Shown in pieces: positions 1 to 7,490 of a stretch of 21,912 nucleotides of DNA. The notes beneath the pieces are model-generated. The model saw only the letters and a program-made list of their open reading frames with translations. It was not told the DNA's origin and ran no database searches. This DNA comes from a virus. Location: IMG/VR virus record IMGVR_UViG_3300044619_000289, positions 1 to 21,912 of that record. One strand, 5' to 3'. The stretch's first letter is position 1; each line of letters starts with the position of its first letter. Both the position numbers and the translations under genes were made by a program.

Positions 1-168
1 GAAGAACTTGAGGCCGTAGGTTTGTCCGTCAATCTCGATGTCTCCACCTTGGATGACAAACTCACCCTTCGGGCCGTTGAATGTCTTAGGTTCCCACAAT
101 TTAGTGACCTTACCAGTCACTCGTTTAATGATGTCTTTCTGTTCGATTCCTTCTAATTGGTTACTCAT
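1..168 (-). CDS. partial OB-fold-like / possible ssDNA-binding protein (N-terminal 56 aa)
   Basis: The gene runs off the left edge; only the first 56 residues are seen, beginning MSNQLEGIEQKD. The visible part has alternating beta-type segments (GKVTKLW, GEFVIQGGDIEIDG, YGLKFF) of the kind found in OB-fold single-stranded-DNA-binding proteins. It directly follows a RecB-like nuclease gene, a common pairing in phage replication/recombination modules. The ATG overlaps the end of the nuclease gene by 8 bp (ATGAGTAA), implying translational coupling. No SD sequence is visible. The reading frame is clear; the function is inferred from fold appearance and neighbourhood only, and any small phage DNA-metabolism protein is possible. 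Confidence 0.5.
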   Translation of the reverse strand, partial: MSNQLEGIEQKDIIKRVTGKVTKLWEPKTFNGPKGEFVIQGGDIEIDGQTYGLKFF

Positions 169-1030
169 TTGATTTATAGGTTGTTTTGTAGTAGTGGCAG
201 AAGGGTGCTACTGAGCAGTAACGCTCGCAGCGCATATCCCCTCCGCTTCGTTTTTCGATTGAGTGTTTCGCGCCATAGGTAGGTAGCAGTCTTTCAGCTT
301 CCTCCAATGTCTCGCACACTTTTGCTGCTCGTTTGTTCCCGTCCTTCTTGATGGCAAAGGTATCTGGTTTAGCCCAGCGTTCCTTTGGATCACAGGCAGG
401 GATGGTATCGTCTGGCATTGCTGCCGCCGCTTGGTGAAGTTTAATCCTCTCCGTAGCGTAGCGCAAACATTCTTCGTTATTCCAAAGTGGTATGTCAACA
501 ATGTGAACTGCACATTGAGGATACTCTTTATCAAACTCTGCCTTACTTGCCTGCCAGTCACGGAGGATGGCGACGATCTGGAGTTTCTTTGGGGAATACC
601 CATACTCTCTCCAAAGTAGGGCGTTGCAGTTGAGTTGGGCTACCCACTCAGATTTTTGTCCGAGAAGAAATGAGAAGACTGAAGTTACCTTGAAGTCAGA
701 GACAATTCCTTTCTCCACTTCATAGAGGTCAGTCTGACCAGTCAGCGTCCATCCATTGATTTCTTTGTATAGACGCTTTTCAGTCATCTCATCTTCGCCG
801 CCTGCCAGTTCAAGAACTTTATGCACTGACTGACCAAGCAATGCCCACACCCTATCGGATGCGTCTTCTACGATCTGGTCAGAGTATCGTTTCTTGAGTT
901 GGTTGATCTTCGGTGGCCCAATCAAAGTAGTCACTGAGATGTCAGCTTTCCTTTGACCAGCCATATAACCATCGTGTGCCAACGCCCGATACATAGGGGC
1001 GGGGAGGTCATATCTATTCGTGATCGTCAT
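161..1030 (-). CDS. PD-(D/E)XK nuclease, RecB/Cas4-like
   Basis: 289 aa. The order of RecB-type catalytic motifs is visible: H70 in GQSVH, a conserved acid E90, D101 in LTGQTDLYE, the D-x-K core D112-F-K114, and Q132 in AQLN. The C-terminus has a cysteine cluster, C268-x3-C272-x5-C278, with a further C213 and C239. This recalls the Fe-S cluster of Cas4/AddB-type nucleases, but the usual N-terminal cysteine is absent. The family degrades or resects DNA ends. In phages it takes part in recombination, replication or host DNA breakdown. The start ATG at 1030 lies inside the preceding 45-aa gene (17-bp overlap). Nuclease assignment is fairly firm; the Fe-S cluster is an inference. Confidence 0.85.
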   Translation of the reverse strand: MTITNRYDLPAPMYRALAHDGYMAGQRKADISVTTLIGPPKINQLKKRYSDQIVEDASDRVWALLGQSVHKVLELAGGEDEMTEKRLYKEINGWTLTGQTDLYEVEKGIVSDFKVTSVFSFLLGQKSEWVAQLNCNALLWREYGYSPKKLQIVAILRDWQASKAEFDKEYPQCAVHIVDIPLWNNEECLRYATERIKLHQAAAAMPDDTIPACDPKERWAKPDTFAIKKDGNKRAAKVCETLEEAERLLPTYGAKHSIEKRSGGDMRCERYCSVAPFCHYYKTTYKSNE

Positions 1031-1151
1031 TTGGTTCGTCCCAATAGGTAGGTCGGATGCCTTGATCCATGTCGCGCATCGCGCATTTATGGATGTATGC
1101 TTCGTGACGCGCCTCTTCGATTTCCGAAGAAAGATCGTAATCGTCTTCCAT
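1014..1151 (-). CDS. small acidic protein of unknown function (45 aa)
   Basis: A 45-residue frame beginning MEDDYDLSSEIEEARHEAYI and ending NDDHE. It is strongly acidic and has no membrane segment or recognisable domain. Support comes from its packing: its ATG overlaps the stop of the upstream 69-aa gene as TAATG, and its 3' end overlaps the nuclease start by 17 bp, the same coupled style as its neighbours. It also fills an otherwise empty gap in the operon. Position next to a nuclease could suggest a DNA-mimic or accessory role, but nothing in the sequence shows this. Confidence 0.6.
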   Translation of the reverse strand: MEDDYDLSSEIEEARHEAYIHKCAMRDMDQGIRPTYWDEPNDDHE

Positions 1152-1360
1152 TATTCGTAGCACTTGGCAAGGATTTCAGCCACACCCTTGAGGTGGTCGC
1201 CCTGCTTGACTACTGCCTGTGCATTGGGAAGATTGCCGAGAAGGAATCGTCCATCTGCTGCCGCTGCCGATACCAAGCGGAGATAGATGTCACGCTGGAG
1301 TTCGGAGTTCACTGCTGGTTTTTCTGCTACTTCTTTTTTTACTGTTGGTGTTTCTTTCAT
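1151..1360 (-). CDS. small protein of unknown function (69 aa), first gene after the early promoter
   Basis: Begins MKETPTVKKEVAEKPAV and ends KGVAEILAKCYE. The N-terminal 20 residues are charged and probably disordered; the rest (LQRDIYLRLVSAAA ... VVKQGDHLKG) looks helical. The frame can extend upstream to a GTG at 1393. However, the leftward promoter at 1400-1427 would start transcription close to that GTG, so the ATG at 1360 with a leader of about 30 nt is preferred. No SD is visible before either start. The stop overlaps the next ATG (TAATG). It looks like the first cistron of the leftward early operon carrying the nuclease. I do not recognise the family. Confidence 0.6.
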   Translation of the reverse strand: MKETPTVKKEVAEKPAVNSELQRDIYLRLVSAAAADGRFLLGNLPNAQAVVKQGDHLKGVAEILAKCYE

Positions 1361-1399
1361 TGGATTTTTATGGACGGAGGTTGTGCCGTTCACAAGCCC

Positions 1400-1427
1400 A
1401 ATCTATATACCGCGAAAATCGTGTCAA
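1400..1427 (-). promoter_or_regulatory. putative sigma70-type promoter A (leftward, early operon)
   Basis: On the minus strand, TTGACA (1427-1422) is a perfect -35 box and TAGATT (1405-1400) a 4/6 -10 box, with 16 bp between them. An AT-rich tract lies just upstream (about 1428-1460), resembling an UP element. Transcription would begin near 1393 and read into the 69-aa gene. The boxes and spacing are identical to those of the promoter at 1556-1583, including flanking bases (TTGACAC and TAGATTGG). Confidence 0.65.
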
Positions 1428-1457
1428 CATTTTTTTAATACTTTTTAGAAAATATTT

Positions 1458-1473
1458 TTATCGGTTCCGATAA
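1458..1473. promoter_or_regulatory. dispersed 16-bp dyad, copy 1 (TTATCGGTTCCGATAA)
   Basis: Perfect 7-bp arms, TTATCGG and CCGATAA, around TT. The copy lies between the terminator and promoter A, its centre about 40 bp upstream of the -35 box. It is identical to the copy at 6331-6346. As an operator it could control promoter A; it also directly follows the terminator T-run. Which protein would bind is unknown. Confidence 0.7.
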
Positions 1474-1508
1474 TTAGAAAACGCACCCCAGATTTCTCCG
1501 AGGTGCGT
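1474..1508 (-). terminator. rho-independent terminator of the structural operon
   Basis: On the minus strand an 11-bp GC-rich stem forms between 1508-1498 and 1491-1481 (ACGCACCTCGG with CTGGGGTGCGT, two G-T wobbles), with a 6-nt loop. It is followed by TTTTCTAATT. It lies about 70 bp after the stop of the 1967-aa gene, so it should end the leftward late transcript before early promoter A. On the plus strand the stem is not followed by a T-run. Confidence 0.8.
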
Positions 1509-1531
1509 CAACCTAATGAATAACACGAATA

Positions 1532-1548
1532 CAACATCCCGAATGTTG
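1532..1548 (-). other. small inverted repeat in the 3' untranslated region
   Basis: CAACAT and ATGTTG (6-bp arms, 5-nt loop) between the 1967-aa gene and the terminator. It would fold as a hairpin in the late 3' UTR, and also in any short RNA started from the promoter at 1556-1583. No T-run follows it. Its role is unknown. Confidence 0.4.
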
Positions 1549-1583
1549 CAGAGCCAATCTACATGAGCCTCTGCGGGTGTCAA
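1549..1583 (-). promoter_or_regulatory. putative sigma70-type promoter B with overlapping dyad
   Basis: Minus strand: TTGACA (1583-1578), 16-bp spacer, TAGATT (1561-1556). The -35 box overlaps the TGA stop of the 1967-aa gene. An inverted repeat GCAGAG...CTCTGC (1549-1554 and 1569-1574) brackets the -10 box and could be an operator. A transcript from here would meet the terminator at 1481-1508 after some 40 nt, giving a short RNA or an attenuated read-through into the early operon. Confidence 0.5.
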
Positions 1584-4500
1584 GGTTTTTTTGTAGCTAT
1601 CCTAACTTTGTTCTCCGCGATGTCCTTTGCACGATTACCGATCCGCTCAACAACCTTAGTGTAAGCCTCCGGTTTCATCGCAGAAAGTTTCTCGTAATTC
1701 TTCTTCATCGACTTCGTGAGAACCGCACCATATTCCTTCACGAACATCTCGTATTCTTTGTTGGTTGGTTGCCTATCGAGCCTCTGTGCAAGCTGATTCC
1801 GAGTCGGTATGCTTGGCCCGCCACCCTGCTTCAAGACTAACTCATGGAGATTCACCGAATCCCTATCAGTCGGGATGTCAAAAACAATCGGAACTCCGAG
1901 CTTGAATATTTTGTCAGCAGCATCGTTTGCCATCGCTGGTTCACCAAATGCGTTTAAAGATTTCGGTGCTACAGCAGGCCCGATGAATGGGACATTAGCC
2001 CACAACGCACCTTCCAATGTTCGCCTATCTACTGGCTCGTTTAGGAAGTTTGAGATGTTACTTGCAAGACTTGATCCCAATACCGGAACTATAGTCTTTG
2101 CGGGGAATGCAAGGCTCTTTGCCAAGCTCTCTACTCCTCGATCTCCATAGGCTTCAAAGAGAGGTTTAGCAGCAAAAGCATATGGGCCGCGACGAAGTGA
2201 AGCACTCAAGATAAACCCTCCAATGATAGCTGCATCACCCATCTGCACTGGAGTATTCGTCTCACGCTTTTGCTTTCTGCGAATATGCCAGTCATCCACC
2301 GCGCCAAGCATCATGGCAGGCCAAGCAAAGGCTTCAAACCCTCTCATGGTATTGATCGTGAATTTGGTTTTACCGAATTGAACCCTCACAGTGTTCGGCC
2401 TATTGTTCTTCATCCAAGAATCGTAGAACTGCGGGTCTTCACTACGGAGAGGGCCGTTGCCAGTTACCACAATCTTGAATGGCTTCTCATCATCTTCATC
2501 TTCGGTTGATGATGACATTGCCGCCGCGAATGCAAGCATGACTAAACTACCAGTAATAGTTTCAGTCAGCCTTTGGCGATACTGAAGATCATTACCCAAA
2601 CTCTGTGCATATGGAGATGCCTTACCCATCTTCTTTGCGATGGCATCGTATGCAAAACGAACTGCTCCATACGGAGAGAACCATGCTGTCTCTCGTAGAA
2701 CGCGAGCGGGAACTACTGCGAATCCATAGATAATTCTGCTGAAGATTTTGATAAGTTGCTTGTCACTTTGGTTGGCAGCGTTTGCCATTGTCTCCAATAG
2801 CCAAATAGCAGGATAGGATGTCACGCCTTCATCACGAATATTAGTATCCTCTTCGCGGAATGCGTCGAGTGACTGTCTGTTTCTGCCTACTGATGACATA
2901 GCATCGTTGAGCGCGGCATCCATCACTTCTTGCGCTGGAAGTTTCGCGTCAGTCAATGCTTGTCTCCATGAGGAGATGAAGAACTCATCAGCAAGAACCG
3001 CTGCTTTGTTTTTATCGGTTCCGATAGCGATCTGGTCATTGTAGAAGTTTCGCTTCTCTTCCATCATGGCATTGAGCATCTTTGCTCCATCCTTGCTGGA
3101 CATTCCCTTTGCCTGCATAGCGGCCAAGGCATACTTGGATACCGATTGGTTCTGAAGAGAAGCGATAGCTCCGTAGTCAAGAGCATTCAAGATACGACGA
3201 ACATAATCCATCATACCAATCATCATGTTCTTTACCCCGTCTGCCCTATCGCGGGGAGTCTTGCCGTTGTTAAACTGATCTACGCCTTTCTTGTAGAGCT
3301 TCAGAAGCGCCTCATCATTCACCAAGTATTCAACATTAGAGTAAACTGTGACATTGTTCTTGAAAGAGAAAGCTACTGTGTTTGCCCACGATTTGATTGA
3401 GTCAATAAAGGTAGTCAATGAAGCTGTGATCTGCTCTGGTCTTGCTGTTATTACACCATTCAAGGCTTGGGTTAGCGCATTCTTCACCGCTACACCAGCA
3501 GGCGAGAAGATGTTCACAGTCACAGTAGGGATACCGCTCAACGCTTGAGCATCGTAGTATTGCCCGATAACATCCCTTGCTCGGATAGGCAGCTTGGCTT
3601 TAGAGATGGTGTCTTGGATTGCCTTATGCGCTTCAGCCTTTGTTGCATCAGCGGACTCTGGATCAGATAGGATAGCGTCATTCTTGAGAAGAGTCTTGTA
3701 TTGGTCTGGAGTAAACCCAGTCCATCCATTCAATGCCGCCATGTCACTCAATACATTCCTTGCAGGGTCTAATGCGCCAGCGCGGAGGGCTTGCAATACC
3801 TTCTGAAATGCGCGGCGGCTTCTGGTATCTCCAGCTTTCCAAGGTGCAGACTTACTGATAGCATCTGTGAATGCTTGCTCTTGCGCCATTGTGAAGCGTT
3901 TCTGGAGCGAGATGTCCATCAACTTGGCAATCCTTTCCGATTGGGCAATAGTCAACCCTGCTCTGCGGAGGTAGTCACGCATGACCTCATATCTCCAGTT
4001 AGGATTCTGTTGATCTTCCAGCGGAGTTTCTTTGATTGCTTTGACAATCTCCGAGATTGGCCCCTTCTCTATCGCTTTGTTGATTGAAGATAGTTCCCTC
4101 GAAAGGTTGTTGATCTCATGCTGTCTCCAAACAATATCTGCCAATGTCTCTGCTGCCGCCAGTTCCACCCCTGCTTCTTGTAGTTTGGCAACCAACATAG
4201 ACTTCCAAGGAGCTTTGCGCCCCATGTCTGGGCGTTGCTTTAGGTCATTAGCTACGATAGCACGGACATCATTCGCGGTCTGCCTTGCTGCTGCTGGATC
4301 GAACGAAGGCGTATCAGACTGAATCTTGGCGAGCTTTTCAATCTCAGCGTCTGCTTGGTTTTGAATCTTCTTGTATTCCTTATCAAGTTCTTCCAACTCA
4401 GTCTTGCGCTGCTCGGTCTTCTTCTCAGTAGCTTTAGTGAACTCCTCGTTGATCTTACCAACCAAGTCAGTTCCAGTTCTGCCACCAACCGCTGCAATCT

Positions 4501-7483
4501 CATCAGTCAATTCTTGCTCGGTTACTTGTGGAGTTTTCTCAACCGCTGCATAGGCATCCTTGATGGATTTGATTTGTTCTTTCGTTGGGTTAGGCCCGTA
4601 GATGAACTCTGCTACATAGTTTGCGTAGGCATCCTGCTCGGCTTGTCCCATCATACTGAATCGAGCTTTCAACTCTGCTCTTGCCGCGAGCGTTCTACCC
4701 GCATCACTCGCTCCAATCATTGCGGTAGGTAGCCTGTTGATGTTTGCCATCATTATACCAAGCATCTTGCTATCACCTTCTGCCGCGAGTCTGATGGAAT
4801 ACTCAAACAAATCATTCACAAACAACGCTGCGCCCATGCTAATCTCACTCGCTGCGCCAGATTTATCTACCAATCTGCCGATGTCATTAAGTTGTTCGGC
4901 GTATGCCAATGCTTCTTTCCTATTTCCAGCCAACTTCCCTAATGCGCGGAATGCTTCAGTAGTATTCTTCTCGGTTACTTTCGTAGGATCGAATTGTTTA
5001 CGAAGTAAATCTTTTGTTCTGGCAATAATAGCCTCTGGAGTTTCTACCTCTTCTCCCGCCTCTACACTCATTATTGTGGTGCGGCGAGTAGTTTTAGATG
5101 GTTGCTCACGACCTGTTGGCGCGGGTTCTGCCGCTGGCTTCTCTGGTGTAGGTGTTGGTTGTTCTAAAGTAGGTTGTGCTGGTTTTTCTGCGGCTTTAGC
5201 TTTCTCACCTATCTTACCCTTACCAACATTGACTGCTCCAGTCTCACCCTTCTTCGGAAGATACCCCATCAGTTCATTCAACTTCGCTGGCGCACCACTC
5301 ACTGCTTGCCATACTTCCCCAAGAAATTCCCTGACCGCATCACCGAATCTTTGGATCATCTGTTTAGCCCAAGCACCAAACTCCATGCCAGCCTCGTAGA
5401 TGTTCTGTCCTGCTTGGATGAAGTCTTCTTTGGTGGGGATTAGAACGCCGCCTTTTTCTCCGAGTTTTGGTTTTTTTGCTGTGGCTTTAGTTTTGCCAAC
5501 AGTTTCTGGGAGTGCGACAGCTTGGTCAGCAGGGCGAACTTCCCTGCGAATTGAGGCTTTGTATTGTTTGTATTCTGGATTGTTTTCATAAGTTGAAATG
5601 TCTTGGTCGATTAACAGATATGGTTCTGCCAATGTTTGCTTCTGTTCTTCAGATACAGGCAGGTTATCAATGATCCTTAACGCATTATCAATTTGCTTAT
5701 TGGCTACATCAACTTGTTCTGGACTGATCTGCCTATAGAACTCTGGAGTAGCTGAAACTTTCTTCGCTCGCTTACCTTCTTGGACAATCTTCGATTCACC
5801 CGTATTAAAAATATCAGCTATCGCATTTAGCGTTGGTGACTTTTCAATCTCAATCAAAGATGGAGGAAGTTGGAAGTCATCTTCCGTAGCATTAAATTCT
5901 TCTTCTGTAATCTGTGGTTGCGATTCAACTATTGCTGCAACTTCTGGAATTGTTGGCTCAACTGGAACTTGGCGAGTCTGTCCTTTGCGAACCCATTGGA
6001 TTCCTTCGATCTCACTGATAGCTTGGTTGGGATTGATTGGAACTTCATACTTATCATTTGTTCCAAACGGACGGAATACAGCAGTGTCATCTTCAAGTGT
6101 TACTGCCCCGCGCATCCCTTCAAACTCAAAGGTATCTTTGTTCTGAATAGATTCTTCAACTGTTCTTAGGGGAAGTGGCGCAACCTCTACTGGTGGCGTG
6201 ACTACTTGTTCTACTGGTGCGGCTACTGGGGCGGCTTGTGCAGGCTGAACTGTCAAGGATTCCTTAACAGTTGGGGTAGGTTCTTCTACTATCGCCTTGG
6301 CTAACTCGGCTTGCTGACGTTCGGCTTCTGTTATCGGTTCCGATAATCCTACTGATTGCTTTATCTCCAACTTCAGTTTTTCAGCCTCTTTGATTGCCGC
6401 CCGATTCTCCAAATCAAGTTTGGTTCTCTCTGGCGCATTAGGCTCCAAGCCACTCATCAAAGTTTCGTTGTTGGCTATGACCGATTCTATTTCCTTTAAT
6501 TTGGTGATGCGCTCGTTTTGGGTTTGATCTGCTGGATCACCCATCAACAATATCGCTTCTTGGTTAGCCTTAGCATTAATGTCAAGTTCCTCTGCTTCTT
6601 CTGGAGTGCGGATAACTTGGTTCTCAGTTGGTTTAGAGAAAGGAGAAACGATTGCTGTAAGTCCAGCAGCACTTGTGCCGCCAATCAATCCTTCACCTAC
6701 AGCTTGCTTAACATTGATGTTTAATCCTTTTTCAGTTCCAGCAGTAGAACCAATTTGCTCGATAAAAGATTGCGGAGTTTCTGTAAGCACACCTTCTCCA
6801 ACAAATGATGAAGCTACTCGTTTGAAGAATTTGCCAGTAGCCTTGTCTCCTCCGGGCAGGTATCTTGCTCCAATCGCATCCAAAGAACCAGACCCGATAG
6901 CAGTTAGAGTAGCAGCAACCAAGTCACTATTATTCGGAACTTCGCGGCCATTGTTCTTTGCTCGTTCTTTAGCTACTGGGCCGATAACTTGTGCGGCTCC
7001 AAATATTGCTGGGCCTAAAAACCCACCAGCAATCGCGCCCGGTGGGCCAGCAACTGCTCCACCAGCAGCAGCACCAACTGCCCTTGTTCCTATTGCTCCG
7101 ATTGCTTGACCGACTTGTTCGACTGCCGCTCTTGGAGCATACTGCCAAGCGAATCCCATAAACTGAGCTTCATCTGGTGCTGGCTCTATAAACCTTTGCC
7201 CTGCGGAAACATAGTTCTCTGGTTCTGTAATAGCTCCTTTAAGCGCATTAGCTACACCCGTGAATCCAAAGGACTCAAAAGATTCCCCCATGTTTTCCAA
7301 TGGACGACCAATAGATTCAACAAATGCAGACCCAAGCTGTGATACTTCTTTTCCGAAAGATGTGCCAGACGGTTGCTCTGTAGCTTCATCTAAAAATTCA
7401 AACTCAATTCCAGAATCATTCGGTTTTGTCGTAGATGGTTTTTCAGATTTACCACTAACTTCACCAAGAAATTCAAATTCCAT
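1580..7483 (-). CDS. very large internal virion / DNA-ejection-type protein (1967 aa)
   Basis: The N-terminus carries two copies of a short motif, EFEFLGE (residues 2-8) and EFEFLDE (27-32). A Gly/Ala-rich hydrophobic stretch follows at about 127-170. Pro/Glu-rich linkers lie at about 400-440 and 765-795. Around 690-730 is a segment (EFGAWAKQMIQRFGDAV, then FLGEVW) of a kind I associate with large polyvalent phage proteins. The C-terminal part has a hydrophobic run (GSLVMLAFAAAM), then GNGPLRSEDPQFYDSWM and FEAFAWPAMMLGAVDDW, resembling the large ejected proteins of T7/N4-like podoviruses. I see no lysozyme or transglycosylase motif. It is the last gene before the terminator and follows two other virion genes. 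Virion location is likely; ejection with the DNA is inferred. Confidence 0.65.
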   Translation of the reverse strand: MEFEFLGEVSGKSEKPSTTKPNDSGIEFEFLDEATEQPSGTSFGKEVSQLGSAFVESIGRPLENMGESFESFGFTGVANALKGAITEPENYVSAGQRFIEPAPDEAQFMGFAWQYAPRAAVEQVGQAIGAIGTRAVGAAAGGAVAGPPGAIAGGFLGPAIFGAAQVIGPVAKERAKNNGREVPNNSDLVAATLTAIGSGSLDAIGARYLPGGDKATGKFFKRVASSFVGEGVLTETPQSFIEQIGSTAGTEKGLNINVKQAVGEGLIGGTSAAGLTAIVSPFSKPTENQVIRTPEEAEELDINAKANQEAILLMGDPADQTQNERITKLKEIESVIANNETLMSGLEPNAPERTKLDLENRAAIKEAEKLKLEIKQSVGLSEPITEAERQQAELAKAIVEEPTPTVKESLTVQPAQAAPVAAPVEQVVTPPVEVAPLPLRTVEESIQNKDTFEFEGMRGAVTLEDDTAVFRPFGTNDKYEVPINPNQAISEIEGIQWVRKGQTRQVPVEPTIPEVAAIVESQPQITEEEFNATEDDFQLPPSLIEIEKSPTLNAIADIFNTGESKIVQEGKRAKKVSATPEFYRQISPEQVDVANKQIDNALRIIDNLPVSEEQKQTLAEPYLLIDQDISTYENNPEYKQYKASIRREVRPADQAVALPETVGKTKATAKKPKLGEKGGVLIPTKEDFIQAGQNIYEAGMEFGAWAKQMIQRFGDAVREFLGEVWQAVSGAPAKLNELMGYLPKKGETGAVNVGKGKIGEKAKAAEKPAQPTLEQPTPTPEKPAAEPAPTGREQPSKTTRRTTIMSVEAGEEVETPEAIIARTKDLLRKQFDPTKVTEKNTTEAFRALGKLAGNRKEALAYAEQLNDIGRLVDKSGAASEISMGAALFVNDLFEYSIRLAAEGDSKMLGIMMANINRLPTAMIGASDAGRTLAARAELKARFSMMGQAEQDAYANYVAEFIYGPNPTKEQIKSIKDAYAAVEKTPQVTEQELTDEIAAVGGRTGTDLVGKINEEFTKATEKKTEQRKTELEELDKEYKKIQNQADAEIEKLAKIQSDTPSFDPAAARQTANDVRAIVANDLKQRPDMGRKAPWKSMLVAKLQEAGVELAAAETLADIVWRQHEINNLSRELSSINKAIEKGPISEIVKAIKETPLEDQQNPNWRYEVMRDYLRRAGLTIAQSERIAKLMDISLQKRFTMAQEQAFTDAISKSAPWKAGDTRSRRAFQKVLQALRAGALDPARNVLSDMAALNGWTGFTPDQYKTLLKNDAILSDPESADATKAEAHKAIQDTISKAKLPIRARDVIGQYYDAQALSGIPTVTVNIFSPAGVAVKNALTQALNGVITARPEQITASLTTFIDSIKSWANTVAFSFKNNVTVYSNVEYLVNDEALLKLYKKGVDQFNNGKTPRDRADGVKNMMIGMMDYVRRILNALDYGAIASLQNQSVSKYALAAMQAKGMSSKDGAKMLNAMMEEKRNFYNDQIAIGTDKNKAAVLADEFFISSWRQALTDAKLPAQEVMDAALNDAMSSVGRNRQSLDAFREEDTNIRDEGVTSYPAIWLLETMANAANQSDKQLIKIFSRIIYGFAVVPARVLRETAWFSPYGAVRFAYDAIAKKMGKASPYAQSLGNDLQYRQRLTETITGSLVMLAFAAAMSSSTEDEDDEKPFKIVVTGNGPLRSEDPQFYDSWMKNNRPNTVRVQFGKTKFTINTMRGFEAFAWPAMMLGAVDDWHIRRKQKRETNTPVQMGDAAIIGGFILSASLRRGPYAFAAKPLFEAYGDRGVESLAKSLAFPAKTIVPVLGSSLASNISNFLNEPVDRRTLEGALWANVPFIGPAVAPKSLNAFGEPAMANDAADKIFKLGVPIVFDIPTDRDSVNLHELVLKQGGGPSIPTRNQLAQRLDRQPTNKEYEMFVKEYGAVLTKSMKKNYEKLSAMKPEAYTKVVERIGNRAKDIAENKVRIATKKP
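3012..3027. repeat. dispersed 16-bp dyad, copy 2 (inside the 1967-aa gene)
   Basis: TTATCGGTTCCGATAG differs from copy 1 only in the last base. On the coding strand it is read as ATC GGA ACC GAT AAA (IGTDK), a different frame from the copy at 6331. There is no start codon just downstream. Confidence 0.65.
6331..6346. repeat. dispersed 16-bp dyad, copy 3 (inside the 1967-aa gene)
   Basis: TTATCGGTTCCGATAA, identical to copy 1. The coding strand reads TTA TCG GAA CCG ATA (LSEPI, residues 380-384). Protein similarity cannot explain the identity with the copies at 1458 and 3012. No start codon follows closely. Confidence 0.7.
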
Positions 7484-7490
7484 AGGTTGA

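Noticed and set aside
1371-1430. Minus-strand 20-codon frame beginning MLTRFSRYIDW
   Set aside because: It starts inside the -35 box of promoter A, has no SD, and is short; probably chance.
4737-5399. Plus-strand open frame of 220 codons within the 1967-aa gene
   Set aside because: Antisense to a clear long coding frame; low-complexity Ser/Ala/Gly content follows from the coding strand; no recognisable domain.
6579-7109. Plus-strand open frame of 176 codons
   Set aside because: Shadow of the Ala/Gly-rich N-terminal part of the 1967-aa gene; Pro/Ala-rich translation is a composition artefact.
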